NCBI GenBank assembly: GCA_014238345.1
Contig: JABABF010000136.1
Span: forward strand, 1 to 25,722
Direction of reading: 5' to 3'
Origin: Gammaproteobacteria bacterium
GTDB lineage: Bacteria; Pseudomonadota; Gammaproteobacteria; JABABF01
DNA length: 25,722 nt
A model generated the notes under the pieces. It made no database searches. It saw only the letters and a list, made by a program, of their open reading frames with translations, and had not been told where the DNA came from. A program made the translations under genes and the position numbers. Shown here piece by piece: positions 1 to 7,449 of the stretch (its first letter is position 1; every line of letters starts with the position of its first letter).

Positions 1-486
1 CCCCGCCGCCAAATCCACCTCGCGCACTACTTGCCCGGGCACCCAGGGCACTAAGCGGCGGCGGCGGTCGATACTGCCCGCACAAGGCTGCACGACCAGG
101 ACATCGTTGGCACCAGTGGCCTGCAGGCATTCAACACAGCCCAGCAAACCACGGCTCTCGTCATGCCATACCTGTAGTCCTTCCAGCTGATGCCAATAAT
201 ATTCATCGGGGGATAGCACTGGCAACAATGTCGATTGCACGGCCAGCCACCAACCAGTACAACGCCGAGCCGAATCTCGGTCTTCGCTACCCAATACGCA
301 GGCGATCAATCCTCCGTCACGCCGCAACTTGGTGCGCAGTGCGAGGCTCTGCCAAACGCCATCGCCATCGCTGTATTGACAGGCATCCCTGATATAGTCA
401 CGCCATTGCTCCGGCGCATCAGTGAAAGCATGCAGATGCAACCAACCGCGAACACCGTAGGGTGCTCCGAGGCGCCCCACTATCAC
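1..486 (-). pseudogene. rimM: rimM, 16S rRNA processing protein, apparently frameshifted and cut by the window edge
   Basis: RimM binds ribosomal protein S19 and helps 30S maturation; it normally lies between rpsP and trmD, as its place behind rpsP suggests here. Reading from a GTG at 486, the frame gives the family start VGRLGAPYGVRGWLHL and runs to GSEDRDSA near 270. In that same frame the rest is not RimM-like and meets a TAG at 51-53. In another frame, from about 262 down to base 1, the sequence reads ALYWLVAVQSTLLPVL, then DEYYWHQLEGL, TGANDVLVV and WVPGQVVREVDL, which are the family's PRC-barrel signatures. One missing base (or two extra) between about 262 and 275 explains this. It could be real decay or a sequencing error. 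An ATG overlapping rpsP at about 555 is an alternative start. The last few codons lie beyond the left edge. Confidence 0.82.
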
Positions 487-511
487 ATGATCCGGCGGCG
501 CTGCCGGATGA

Positions 512-1231
512 TCAGTCCGCGACGCGTTCCGCGGTGTCGCCGTGGGTGGCCTCATCGGCATCGCCATCGCTCTGAGCCGCTGCTACGACCTCGTCACCGC
601 CCGCCTTATTAGCCTCTGCCGCCACATCATCATCGCTCGGCGCGGCCTCGTGGAGGTCGTCACTAGCATCGGCACCGGACTCTGTAGCCAACTCCTCACC
701 AGACACCTCTGTGACAGATGCTTCATCTGCACCATCTGCACCATCCGTGCTATCCGCACCATCCGCACCATCCGCGCTATCCGTGCTATCCGCGCTATCC
801 GTGCTATCCGCAGAACTATCAGCGACATCGGGGGTGGCAGGCAACTCCCCCTCATCCGCTGGGGGAGCATCCTCGACGGCGGGCATCTCCTCGGCACTGG
901 CAGTCGTTGCTTGGGCGGCAATCCGACGCTCCATACGGCGCTCACGGCGGCCAGCCAATACCTGCTGACGACGGCTGTACTCTTCGTCGCTGAGCCGCGC
1001 CTCCCCCGCCAATTTTCGCACCCGATCAGACATTTGAGCACCGCGCCCACACCACATGTCCAAGCGCTCCAAGTCCAGGCGTAACCGCTCCTCCTGACCG
1101 CGCGCCAACGGATTGAAGAAACCGAGGCGCTCAAGCTGACGGCCGCCAGAGGCTCTGCGCTGGTCCGCCACAGTAATGTGGTAAAAAGGCCTTTTTTTGG
1201 CTCCCTTGCGGGCTAGCCGTATCACTACCAT
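512..1231 (-). CDS. rpsP: 30S ribosomal protein S16 with long acidic repeat tail
   Basis: S16 is a primary 30S assembly protein. Residues 1-82 are a normal S16 domain: MVVIRLARKGAKKRPFYHIT at the N-terminus, then RLGFFNPLA. The usual gammaproteobacterial protein ends at about 80 residues, but this one has 239. Residues about 83-107 form a basic, probably helical stretch rich in Arg; residues about 110-239 are Asp/Glu/Ala/Ser-rich. Residues about 137-170 are ten tandem D-(S/G)-(A/T) triplets, encoded by 9-base repeats at about 722-823. Extended S16 tails are known in some alphaproteobacteria, but a 130-residue acidic tail looks unusual here. No strong Shine-Dalgarno sequence precedes the ATG. 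A TATAAT at 1294-1299 is the likely promoter element. rimM follows directly. Confidence 0.95.
   Translation of the reverse strand: MVVIRLARKGAKKRPFYHITVADQRRASGGRQLERLGFFNPLARGQEERLRLDLERLDMWCGRGAQMSDRVRKLAGEARLSDEEYSRRQQVLAGRRERRMERRIAAQATTASAEEMPAVEDAPPADEGELPATPDVADSSADSTDSADSTDSADGADGADSTDGADGADEASVTEVSGEELATESGADASDDLHEAAPSDDDVAAEANKAGGDEVVAAAQSDGDADEATHGDTAERVAD
722..823 (-). repeat. 9-base tandem repeat encoding (DSA/DST/DGA) triplets
   Basis: On the plus strand the unit reads roughly ATCCGYGCT or ATCCGCACC, repeated about ten times with third-position and codon-level variation. It encodes the triplet repeats in the S16 tail. Because the unit is a multiple of three, copy-number change would lengthen or shorten the tail without breaking the frame. 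Confidence 0.85.
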
Positions 1232-1293
1232 GGGTTTATTTTGTCATCCCCTAACTCTACGCACCAAACACCCTAAAGCGCTGGCAACTGGTT

Positions 1294-1299
1294 ATTATA
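1294..1299 (-). promoter_or_regulatory. -10 element of the rpsP-rimM promoter
   Basis: The minus strand reads GGGGCTATAATAACC, with a perfect TATAAT about 63 bases before the rpsP start. No convincing -35 hexamer is seen at 16-18 bases. The same GGCTATAAT string recurs before hvfA and ilvC. Confidence 0.5.
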
Positions 1300-1348
1300 G
1301 CCCCTAGACGACCATCGCTACCAACGCCAAGGCAACTTAGGAGACAGC

Positions 1349-2077
1349 ATGGGCGAAGCCACTGCGGAAATGAAATCCAACAATGTGGATGTTGCCGAGC
1401 TGCAGCGCTTCGACGCTCTGGCCGCACGCTGGTGGGATCCTGAGGGTGAGTTTAAAACACTGCACTGGCTCAATCCGGCGCGGCTCAGCTACATTGATCT
1501 ACATTCGCCCGTAGCCGAACTCAAGGTGCTGGATATCGGTTGCGGCGGCGGCCTACTGTGCGAGGCGCTAGCCTTGCGCGGTGCCCATGTAACCGGTATT
1601 GATATGGCTGCGGCCAGCCTCAAAACTGCCCAGCTACACCTCGCCGAATCTGGACTACAAGTGGAGTATCTGCTGGCCGAGGCCGACACCTTCGCCGCCG
1701 AGCGGGCGGGGCAGTACGATATCGTCTGCTGTCTTGAATTGCTTGAGCATGTACCACGCCCAGAGGACGTGGTACACGCAGCAGCAAAACTGACACGACC
1801 CGGTGGTGATCTCTATTTCTCGACTTTGAACCGCCACCCACTGTCCTGGCTTATGGCCGTAGTCGGCGCGGAATATCTGTTCAATCTGCTACCGCGTGGC
1901 ACCCATGACTACCAGCGATTTATCCGCCCCAGCGAATTAGGGCGGATGCTGCGCACGGCCAGATTGCAGCTGGCCGATATCAGCGGCTTCCGCCTGCAGC
2001 CGCTGGAGCGACGCTTCCAGCTACATTCGGATGTGCGCATCAACTACATCGCCCACGCCCGCAAAGCGGGGGTCTAA
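1349..2077 (+). CDS. ubiG: 3-demethylubiquinone-9 3-O-methyltransferase
   Basis: UbiG carries out both O-methylations of ubiquinone synthesis, using S-adenosylmethionine. The start has a good Shine-Dalgarno (AGGAG seven bases before ATG). Residues about 18-50 show the UbiG-specific FDALAARWWDPEGEFKTLHW and LNPARLSYID. The SAM-binding motif I is LDIGCGGG at 61-68, and the later CLELLEHVPRPEDVV and FSTLNRHPLSWLMAVVGAEY are also characteristic. At 242 residues the length is normal. The phosphatase gene follows after 40 bases, and this ubiG-phosphatase pair is conserved in Pseudomonas and relatives. Confidence 0.95.
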   Translation: MGEATAEMKSNNVDVAELQRFDALAARWWDPEGEFKTLHWLNPARLSYIDLHSPVAELKVLDIGCGGGLLCEALALRGAHVTGIDMAAASLKTAQLHLAESGLQVEYLLAEADTFAAERAGQYDIVCCLELLEHVPRPEDVVHAAAKLTRPGGDLYFSTLNRHPLSWLMAVVGAEYLFNLLPRGTHDYQRFIRPSELGRMLRTARLQLADISGFRLQPLERRFQLHSDVRINYIAHARKAGV

Positions 2078-2117
2078 CAAAAACATGCCCCCAGCCCCAG
2101 CTGAGTGAGGGACACCT

Positions 2118-2786
2118 ATGCCACCACCCCAGGTGACTATAAACACCGTGCTGTTCGACCTTGATGGCACCCTGCTTGACACTGCTCCTGAATTTGCCGT
2201 AGTACTCAATCAATTGCTCAGCGATGCTGGTCTCGCGCCGCTGCCGGAAGCGCGCATTCGAGAACGCGTGTCGGACGGCGCGCGAGCACTGGTGCAACTG
2301 GGCTTTGGTGAAGATGAGCCCGTAGCCGCCTTCGACGCACGCCATCGCGCCTTGCTACACGCCTATCAACAAGGGCTCGGCGCACATACACAGCCCTTTG
2401 ATGGCATCGCTGAACTGCTGAACCACTTGCCACACCACAACCTAGCGTGGGGCATTGTCACCAACAAACCAGCGGCTCTGTGCGAACCCTTGCTACTCGC
2501 TATGGAGATGACTCCAGACACTTTGGTATGCGCCGATCAAGTGGAGGCTCCAAAGCCACATCCAGCGGGGCTGTTGCGCGCCTGCCGCACCCTGGGATGC
2601 ACGACAGCGCAAGCGCTGTACGTCGGCGACCACCGACGCGATATCGAGGCCGCACACAACGCTGGCATGGGCGCCGCCGCCGCCACTTGGGGCTACATAC
2701 ACAGCGACGATCCACCAGAGCACTGGGGCGCAGACTATTTGTTGCACTCCCCCGCGGAGCTGATCAGGTTATTGACTATACCGTAG
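2118..2786 (+). CDS. mupP: HAD phosphatase, MupP/Gph type (MurNAc-6-phosphate or phosphoglycolate phosphatase)
   Basis: This is a HAD-superfamily hydrolase of 222 residues, preceded by a clear GAGGGA ribosome site. Motif I is VLFDLDGTLLDT (nucleophile Asp14, general acid Asp16), motif II is the GIVTNKP region, motif III includes the KPHP lysine, and motif IV is YVGDHRRDIEAA. The ending WGYIHSDDPPEHWGADYLL and the position right after ubiG match MupP of Pseudomonas, which dephosphorylates N-acetylmuramic acid 6-phosphate in cell-wall recycling. The related Gph acts on 2-phosphoglycolate, and motifs alone do not settle the substrate. I favour MupP because of the context. No murU or amgK is visible in the window. 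Confidence 0.85.
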   Translation: MPPPQVTINTVLFDLDGTLLDTAPEFAVVLNQLLSDAGLAPLPEARIRERVSDGARALVQLGFGEDEPVAAFDARHRALLHAYQQGLGAHTQPFDGIAELLNHLPHHNLAWGIVTNKPAALCEPLLLAMEMTPDTLVCADQVEAPKPHPAGLLRACRTLGCTTAQALYVGDHRRDIEAAHNAGMGAAAATWGYIHSDDPPEHWGADYLLHSPAELIRLLTIP

Positions 2787-2927
2787 CCCGTAGCGCTCAA
2801 CACAACCGTGCCGAACGCCATTCCAACTATCAGCCGTTAGAGATTGAAGGTCGTGCCGTGGATTGTAGGCTCGTAATACACCATTGATCTGTTGAGCACT
2901 CCGAGCGGTCAATACATCAGGCTTTCC

Positions 2928-3698
2928 CTAGGGCAACAATGCCTGCAACCCTAGTAATTCAGCTTCGGATAGCTCACGCCAGTGGCTACGGTGGTCTCTG
3001 GGTCCCAAGAACACATTGCCAAAACGTACCCGTTTTAGGCGGCTCACCTGTAACCCTTGGCTCTCCCACAGACGGCGCACTTCACGGTTGCGCCCCTCTA
3101 ATAAGACAACGCAAAACCAGCGATTAGCTCCATCCCGATCGACCTCGGAGGCTTGGATATCGCTGAATCTAGCCCAACCATCCTCCAATTCGACACCATC
3201 CAGCAAGCGCTGCAATAATCGCGGCGCAACCGACCCGCGCACACGCACTAAGTACTCGCGCTCAATCTGTGCCGAGGGATGCATCAGCCGATGTGCCAAC
3301 TCGCCGTCATCACTGAACAACATCAGACCACTGCTGTTGATATCAAGGCGCCCAACACCGACCCAGCGCGAATCGAGCAATACAGGTAGCTGCTCGAATA
3401 CGGTGCGCCGACCCGCTGGATCACGCCGTGTGCAAATCTCCCCCTCGGCCTTGTGGTAGAGCAGAACGCGAGGATGACAGGGGGGATCAGGCCAGACGAG
3501 TGGGCGACCATCTAAACACAGTCGATCCTGCGGCCCGGCGACGCTACCAAGGCGCGCCTGATCGCCGTTAATTGTCAATCGACCCCCAGCAATCCAGCGC
3601 TCGGCCTCACGGCGTGAGGCGTAGCCAGCACGTGACAGCAGCTTCTGCAAGCGCTCTTTGACCACCCTCGGCTGCGGCGAGGGTGGCACTGTAGTCAC
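2928..3698 (-). CDS. rluB: 23S rRNA pseudouridine(2605) synthase
   Basis: RluB belongs to the RsuA/RluB/RluE/RluF family, which modifies one uridine in 23S rRNA. An S4 RNA-binding domain comes first (ERLQKLLSRAGYASRREAER), followed by the catalytic domain with VGRLDINSSGLML, whose Asp is the nucleophile. The later LEGRNREVRRLWE is also typical. The start is unclear: the open frame runs up to an ATG at 3839, but that would overlap scpB by over 100 bases with an unlikely Arg/Pro-rich leader. GTG codons at 3698, 3689 and 3665 are better. It is the third gene of scpA-scpB-rluB, an order common in gammaproteobacteria. No obvious hairpin terminator follows in 2787-2927, where it converges on the phosphatase gene. 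Confidence 0.92.
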   Translation of the reverse strand: MTTVPPSPQPRVVKERLQKLLSRAGYASRREAERWIAGGRLTINGDQARLGSVAGPQDRLCLDGRPLVWPDPPCHPRVLLYHKAEGEICTRRDPAGRRTVFEQLPVLLDSRWVGVGRLDINSSGLMLFSDDGELAHRLMHPSAQIEREYLVRVRGSVAPRLLQRLLDGVELEDGWARFSDIQASEVDRDGANRWFCVVLLEGRNREVRRLWESQGLQVSRLKRVRFGNVFLGPRDHRSHWRELSEAELLGLQALLP

Positions 3699-3726
3699 CG
3701 GGCGATGACGATGATCGTCATCGCGC

Positions 3727-4635
3727 TTAGGAGGCAATAGTGGACACCTCGGGATCAAGAGATAGCGGGGGCAACGGCATGATGGCTGGCTCCTCGCCTT
3801 GATGCGCTTCGCTCGCTTGTCCAGTGGTATCTTCTGCATCGTCTAGAGGCACGCTGTCCGGTGATTGAACAGCTTCCGCCAGCAGTGCCTGATCGAAATC
3901 AGCTGTGACAACCGGCCACTTCGGGGGTTCCGTCTTAGCGGCAGTGGGCATGACATCCTCGGCAACGGGGGTATCGTCATTGTCATCAATAAGCAACTGC
4001 GGCTCAGGTCTGTCCTCCGTCACCTGCGTGCCGGAAACCGTGGCAGTGGTAGCTTCATCGCTATCAGCTAATGCGACGGGTAGCTGCGCGTCCTGCTCGG
4101 CTCCCGAGAGTTCTGGCAACTGAGGTAAATCGGACAGCTTTCGCAGACCTAGATCTGCTAAGAAACGCTGGGTGGTAGCGTACAGCGCTGGGCGTCCCGG
4201 GGTCTCGCGATGACCCACCACATGCACCCATTCCCGCTCCAAGAGTGTGCGTAAAATGCCTGGACTCAGCGATACTCCGCGCAGATTTTCGATGTCACCA
4301 CGGCTCAGGGGTTGACGGTAGGCAATGGCCGCACAGGTCTCCATCAGCGCCCGGGAATAACTCGGAGGACGCTCGCGCCGCATGCGCTCAAGATAAGGAT
4401 TGAGTTCATCGCGAAGGCGTAGGCGATAGCCCCCAGCCACCTGCTCTAGGCTGTAGGCACGGTGTTCACACTCGCTACCGAGCTCGGCTAGAGCAACTTT
4501 CAACTCTGTTACCAAAGGGGATTTTGGAGCGAATAGATGGGTTAACTGGCGCACACTGAGCGGCGTGTCTGCGGCCAAGAGCAGACCCTCAATGAGCTGC
4601 ACTAGGTGTTGCCCCTTAGGCCGCTTGCTTGCCAT
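3727..4635 (-). CDS. scpB: segregation and condensation protein B
   Basis: ScpB is a winged-helix protein that dimerises and, with ScpA, forms the non-SMC part of the SMC condensin. I take the ATG at 4635 (MASKRPKGQHLVQLIEGLL) because the upstream open frame is simply the scpA end read in another frame; this gives a 17-base or so overlap with scpA and probable translational coupling. Residues about 10-180 contain the winged-helix repeats, with YRQPLSRGDIENLRGV and HRETPGRPALYATT being characteristic. The protein has about 302 residues. The final 110 or so are acidic and low in complexity, longer than in minimal ScpB proteins. It is followed by rluB. Confidence 0.93.
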   Translation of the reverse strand: MASKRPKGQHLVQLIEGLLLAADTPLSVRQLTHLFAPKSPLVTELKVALAELGSECEHRAYSLEQVAGGYRLRLRDELNPYLERMRRERPPSYSRALMETCAAIAYRQPLSRGDIENLRGVSLSPGILRTLLEREWVHVVGHRETPGRPALYATTQRFLADLGLRKLSDLPQLPELSGAEQDAQLPVALADSDEATTATVSGTQVTEDRPEPQLLIDDNDDTPVAEDVMPTAAKTEPPKWPVVTADFDQALLAEAVQSPDSVPLDDAEDTTGQASEAHQGEEPAIMPLPPLSLDPEVSTIAS

Positions 4636-5473
4636 CGCCCCCCCTAGCATCACCCCCCCCGCTACGCAGGTAAATCGGCCCGAAAGATTGCATCTGCACC
4701 ACTTCAATCGACTGCTCGCGTAGCAATTCAAGTACCGCCAAAAAATTCACCACCACCCCGCGGCTCCGCTCCGATGACACCAGCAACCGTGCCCAAGAGA
4801 TAAAACGCCGACTCACCAGACGCGAGAGTAAGTTCCCCATGCGCTCGCGCACCGACAACTGCACACCGATCAGGCGATGATACTGCTGCCTCCCCTCCCG
4901 CAGCATTGCCACCATGACTCTGCTCAGCTCCAGCGGTGTGGGCGCGGGGGCTAAACGGCTTGGCAGTGGCGGCGGGGTCACATGTGCCAGTTGGAAATCT
5001 CGCCCCTCGCGCGGCAGACCCTCCAGCGCCTGAGCGCCAGCGCGAATGCGCTCGTAGGCACGCAATCGTCGCACAAGGGCAGCCGCCGAAACCTCATCCC
5101 CGTCTTCTTCCAACACGGCGGGCTGCGGCAACAACATACGCAATTTAATCTCTGTCAGCGTAGCCGCCATGACCAAGTATTCGGCCGCTAAATCCACTTG
5201 CATGCGCTCCATCAAATCAATGTAGCTGATATATTGCTCGGCGATCTCTAGCAAATTGACCCGCAATATGTCTAAGTTGCGCCGCCGCACAAGATAGAGT
5301 AGCAAATCGAGCGGCCCCTCAAAAGATTCCAGCAAGACCCGTAGAGCGTGAGGGGGGATATAGAGATTATTGGGCAGCTGCTCGATCGGAGTGCCGTCTA
5401 GAATTGCGCCCTCCGACACGGTTGGCTCTGCTTCTGCACCTGCAGGTACTCCATCAACGCGCTGCAATGCCAT
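4616..5473 (-). CDS. scpA: segregation and condensation protein A
   Basis: ScpA is the kleisin subunit linking SMC and ScpB in chromosome segregation. The domain begins after about 40 poorly conserved residues with LESFEGPLDLLLYLVRRRNL, continues with EIAEQYISYIDLM and AAEYLVMAATLTEIKLRMLL, and ends with a C-terminal winged-helix region near VVNFLAVLELLREQSIEVVQ. I take the ATG at 5473; a TTG at 5485 is also in frame, and neither has a clear ribosome site. It is first in the scpA-scpB-rluB operon. A TACTAT at 5511-5516 on the minus strand could be the -10 box, and three 9-base repeats fill the leader. Confidence 0.93.
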   Translation of the reverse strand: MALQRVDGVPAGAEAEPTVSEGAILDGTPIEQLPNNLYIPPHALRVLLESFEGPLDLLLYLVRRRNLDILRVNLLEIAEQYISYIDLMERMQVDLAAEYLVMAATLTEIKLRMLLPQPAVLEEDGDEVSAAALVRRLRAYERIRAGAQALEGLPREGRDFQLAHVTPPPLPSRLAPAPTPLELSRVMVAMLREGRQQYHRLIGVQLSVRERMGNLLSRLVSRRFISWARLLVSSERSRGVVVNFLAVLELLREQSIEVVQMQSFGPIYLRSGGGDARGGDGKQAA

Positions 5474-5483
5474 ACTTTTAAGC

Positions 5484-5510
5484 AACTGTGCTAACCGTGC
5501 TAACTGTGCT
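5484..5510. repeat. three tandem 9-base units in the scpA leader
   Basis: The plus strand reads AACTGTGCT, AACCGTGCT, AACTGTGCT end to end, followed by ATAGTA. The units lie between the scpA start and a possible minus-strand -10 (TACTAT, 5511-5516). They could be an operator or a slippage-prone leader; nothing here decides. Confidence 0.8.
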
Positions 5511-5577
5511 ATAGTAACAGCAATTTAGCGGTAGATGTGGTTGCTAAATTAAATTTGCCGTTTATCAGGATATGAAA

Positions 5578-6390
5578 ATGAAGTGGAGTCATTTTCCATC
5601 AAAGAAAGTAGTCGATCTTTCTGATAGCATGTTCGTTCGCAATAGCATATTAGCACTCATGATCTGTTCCGTACCCATAGCGTCAGCATCAGCACAAGCG
5701 CTCTCCCAAGATACCTTGCAATCACAGGTGGAGTCTCTTCGTAGCGGAAAAATACAAGACACAACGAGGCCTGAATCAAAGCTGCAGTGGTCTCTGATCA
5801 ATTTGCAGACATCGCTTGGTCTGGTTCAACTAAAAATAAACCACACACAGGCTCCCAAGACAGCACAGAATTTTGTGGATTATGCCCAAAGTGGCTTTTA
5901 TAACGGTACGATTTTCCACCGTGTGATCTCCAACTTCATGGTACAGGGTGGTGGCTTCAACCCTAACATGCAGGAAAAACCGACCCGCTCGCCCATTGTC
6001 AACGAATCGAACAACAACCTGAAAAATGTGCGCGGTAGCATTGCGATGGCTCGCACTAATAATCCCAACAGTGCCACATCTCAGTTCTTCATCAATCTGC
6101 GCGACAACCCCAATCTAGATGCCACCTCACAACGGCCTGGCTATGCGGTATTTGGTCATGTCTCACATGGCATGGATGTCATAGACAAAATGGCTCAGCA
6201 ACGCACAGGATTGGCCTTTGGACACCATGATGTTCCCACCACGGTGATTATGATTGAGTCTGCCACTGTGGGAACTGTGGGAAAGAACCCCAAGAGTACT
6301 GCCAATAACGCATTAAAGCCATTGCGAGATGTCAAGCATTACTATGAGCTTATAGCAGATAGAGTGCGCACCTTCATCCAAAAGCCTTAA
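5578..6390 (+). CDS. ppiA: exported peptidyl-prolyl cis-trans isomerase (cyclophilin, PpiA-like)
   Basis: Cyclophilins catalyse proline cis-trans isomerisation. An AGGA lies about seven bases before the ATG at 5578, so I prefer it to the ATG at 5572. The protein starts with a long basic region followed by a hydrophobic stretch (SILALMICSVPIASASAQA) that looks like a Sec signal peptide, so it should act in the periplasm. An ATG at 5629 would give a shorter signal but has no ribosome site. The cyclophilin core is clear: NFVDYAQSGFYNGTIFHRVI, NFMVQGGGF, and NSATSQFFINLRDNPNLD. The C-terminus has an extra 30-residue tail. The gene is visibly less GC-rich than its neighbours. pdxJ follows 17 bases later. 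Confidence 0.92.
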   Translation: MKWSHFPSKKVVDLSDSMFVRNSILALMICSVPIASASAQALSQDTLQSQVESLRSGKIQDTTRPESKLQWSLINLQTSLGLVQLKINHTQAPKTAQNFVDYAQSGFYNGTIFHRVISNFMVQGGGFNPNMQEKPTRSPIVNESNNNLKNVRGSIAMARTNNPNSATSQFFINLRDNPNLDATSQRPGYAVFGHVSHGMDVIDKMAQQRTGLAFGHHDVPTTVIMIESATVGTVGKNPKSTANNALKPLRDVKHYYELIADRVRTFIQKP

Positions 6391-6407
6391 TATAAAATGC
6401 TGGGGCA

Positions 6408-7220
6408 ATGATACGGCTCAGCGTCAACCTGAATAAAATTGCCCTGTTGCGCAACGCCCGCGATGGTGAGCTGCCCGCTTTGCAAGATTGCGCACAACAG
6501 ATACTAGCTATCGGTGCCCATGGTCTGACCGTACACCCACGTCCCGACCAACGACATATCCGACCCAGTGACTTAGCTCCGCTGGCAACGCTGTGCCGCT
6601 CAACGGCACGGGAATTCAATGTCGAAGGCAATCCCATGGAACTCGCCCAGCCCAACACGGGGCACAAAGAGCACTATCCAGGCTTTATGTCTCTAGTACT
6701 ATCGACACGGCCAGCGCAGTGTACGCTGGTGCCAGATGCCAGTGGACAACGCACCTCAGATCACGGCTTCGACCTGCGATGCTCGTCAGTGCGCAAAATG
6801 CTACAAGCGGTGATCACTGAGCTGGATGCGCACGGTATCCGCAGCAGTCTCTTCCTTGATGCCGATGCAGCGTTGATGCCTTGGGCTGCCGAACTGGGTG
6901 CGGCACGTGTGGAGCTGTACACCGGCCCCTACGCCCTCGCTTGGGCGGCTGGCGGCACACGTGCCGAAGAAGCTCTGGAGCGCTGTAGGAACGCTGCCAC
7001 AGCGGCGGCGCAAGCCGGGCTCGGGGTCAATGCTGGGCACGACCTCAATCTGCAGAACTTAGGGGCTCTGGTGGCGGCACTGCCAACATTACAGGAGGTG
7101 TCAATCGGCCATGCTCTCATCGCCGATGCGCTACAGCTGGGGCTCACAGGAGCGGTACAGAGCTATATCAATTGCCTGACAACAGCGCAGGATAGCATGG
7201 CGGCACGCATATCGCCATAG
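6408..7220 (+). CDS. pdxJ: pyridoxine 5'-phosphate synthase
   Basis: PdxJ condenses 3-amino-2-oxopropyl phosphate with 1-deoxyxylulose 5-phosphate to give pyridoxine 5'-phosphate, the last ring-forming step of DXP-dependent vitamin B6 synthesis. The start LSVNLNKIALLRNAR is the family signature, followed by GAHGLTVHPRPDQRHI, TAREFNVEGNPM, ARVELYTGPYA and the C-terminal GLGVNAGHDLNLQNLGAL and EVSIGHALIADAL. At 270 residues it is slightly longer than the 243-residue E. coli enzyme, with the extra sequence after the NVEGNP motif. It ends just before the tRNA gene on the other strand. Confidence 0.95.
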   Translation: MIRLSVNLNKIALLRNARDGELPALQDCAQQILAIGAHGLTVHPRPDQRHIRPSDLAPLATLCRSTAREFNVEGNPMELAQPNTGHKEHYPGFMSLVLSTRPAQCTLVPDASGQRTSDHGFDLRCSSVRKMLQAVITELDAHGIRSSLFLDADAALMPWAAELGAARVELYTGPYALAWAAGGTRAEEALERCRNAATAAAQAGLGVNAGHDLNLQNLGALVAALPTLQEVSIGHALIADALQLGLTGAVQSYINCLTTAQDSMAARISP

Positions 7221-7239
7221 CCCCTCGGCTCGACGACCG

Positions 7240-7315
7240 TGGTGGAGCCAGGCGGGATCGAACCGCCGACCTCAACGCTGCCAGCGTTGCGCTCTCCCAG
7301 CTGAGCTATGGCCAC
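7240..7315 (-). tRNA. tRNA-Ala (anticodon GGC)
   Basis: A complete 76-base cloverleaf with encoded CCA. The D arm is GCTC/GAGC, the anticodon arm CAACG-CTGGCAG-CGTTG with anticodon GGC, the variable loop AGGTC, and the T arm GGCGG-TTCGATC-CCGCC. The alanine identity pair G3:U70 is present. The oddity is in the acceptor stem: it starts GTGGCCA rather than the usual GGGGCCA, so position 2 (base 7314) is U facing C71, a mismatch. The gene lies downstream of gltX on the same strand; gltX-tRNA-Ala linkage is common in gammaproteobacteria, often with tRNA-Glu, which I do not see here. Confidence 0.95.
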
Positions 7316-7449
7316 TAAAGTCTCGCTACCACTACTCATGAGCTGTGGCATCACCCGCGGGTTTTGCCTCTAGGCAATCCCTATAGGCTAGATTTTAGTG
7401 TCCAGCACCACCCTCGGTCAAATAAAGCGCTGGTGCTTTCGGCCTCCCC

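Noticed and set aside
722..823. CRISPR-like short repeats
   Set aside because: The 9-base units are contiguous, have no spacers and are in frame within rpsP.
2787..2927. Terminator between the phosphatase gene and rluB
   Set aside because: TTGAGC and GGTCAA near 2890-2912 pair only over four bases and no T-run follows.
3699..3839. Arg/Pro-rich leader on RluB from the ATG at 3839
   Set aside because: It lies over the end of scpB, has no ribosome site and matches nothing in the RluB family.
4636..4731. Extra N-terminus on ScpB (MNCYASSRLKWCRC)
   Set aside because: It is the scpA 3' end in a shifted frame; MASKRPKGQH is a natural start.
7370..7440. Rho-independent terminator of gltX
   Set aside because: The AGCACCA/TGGTGCT repeat has a loop over 20 bases and no T-run on the gltX strand.
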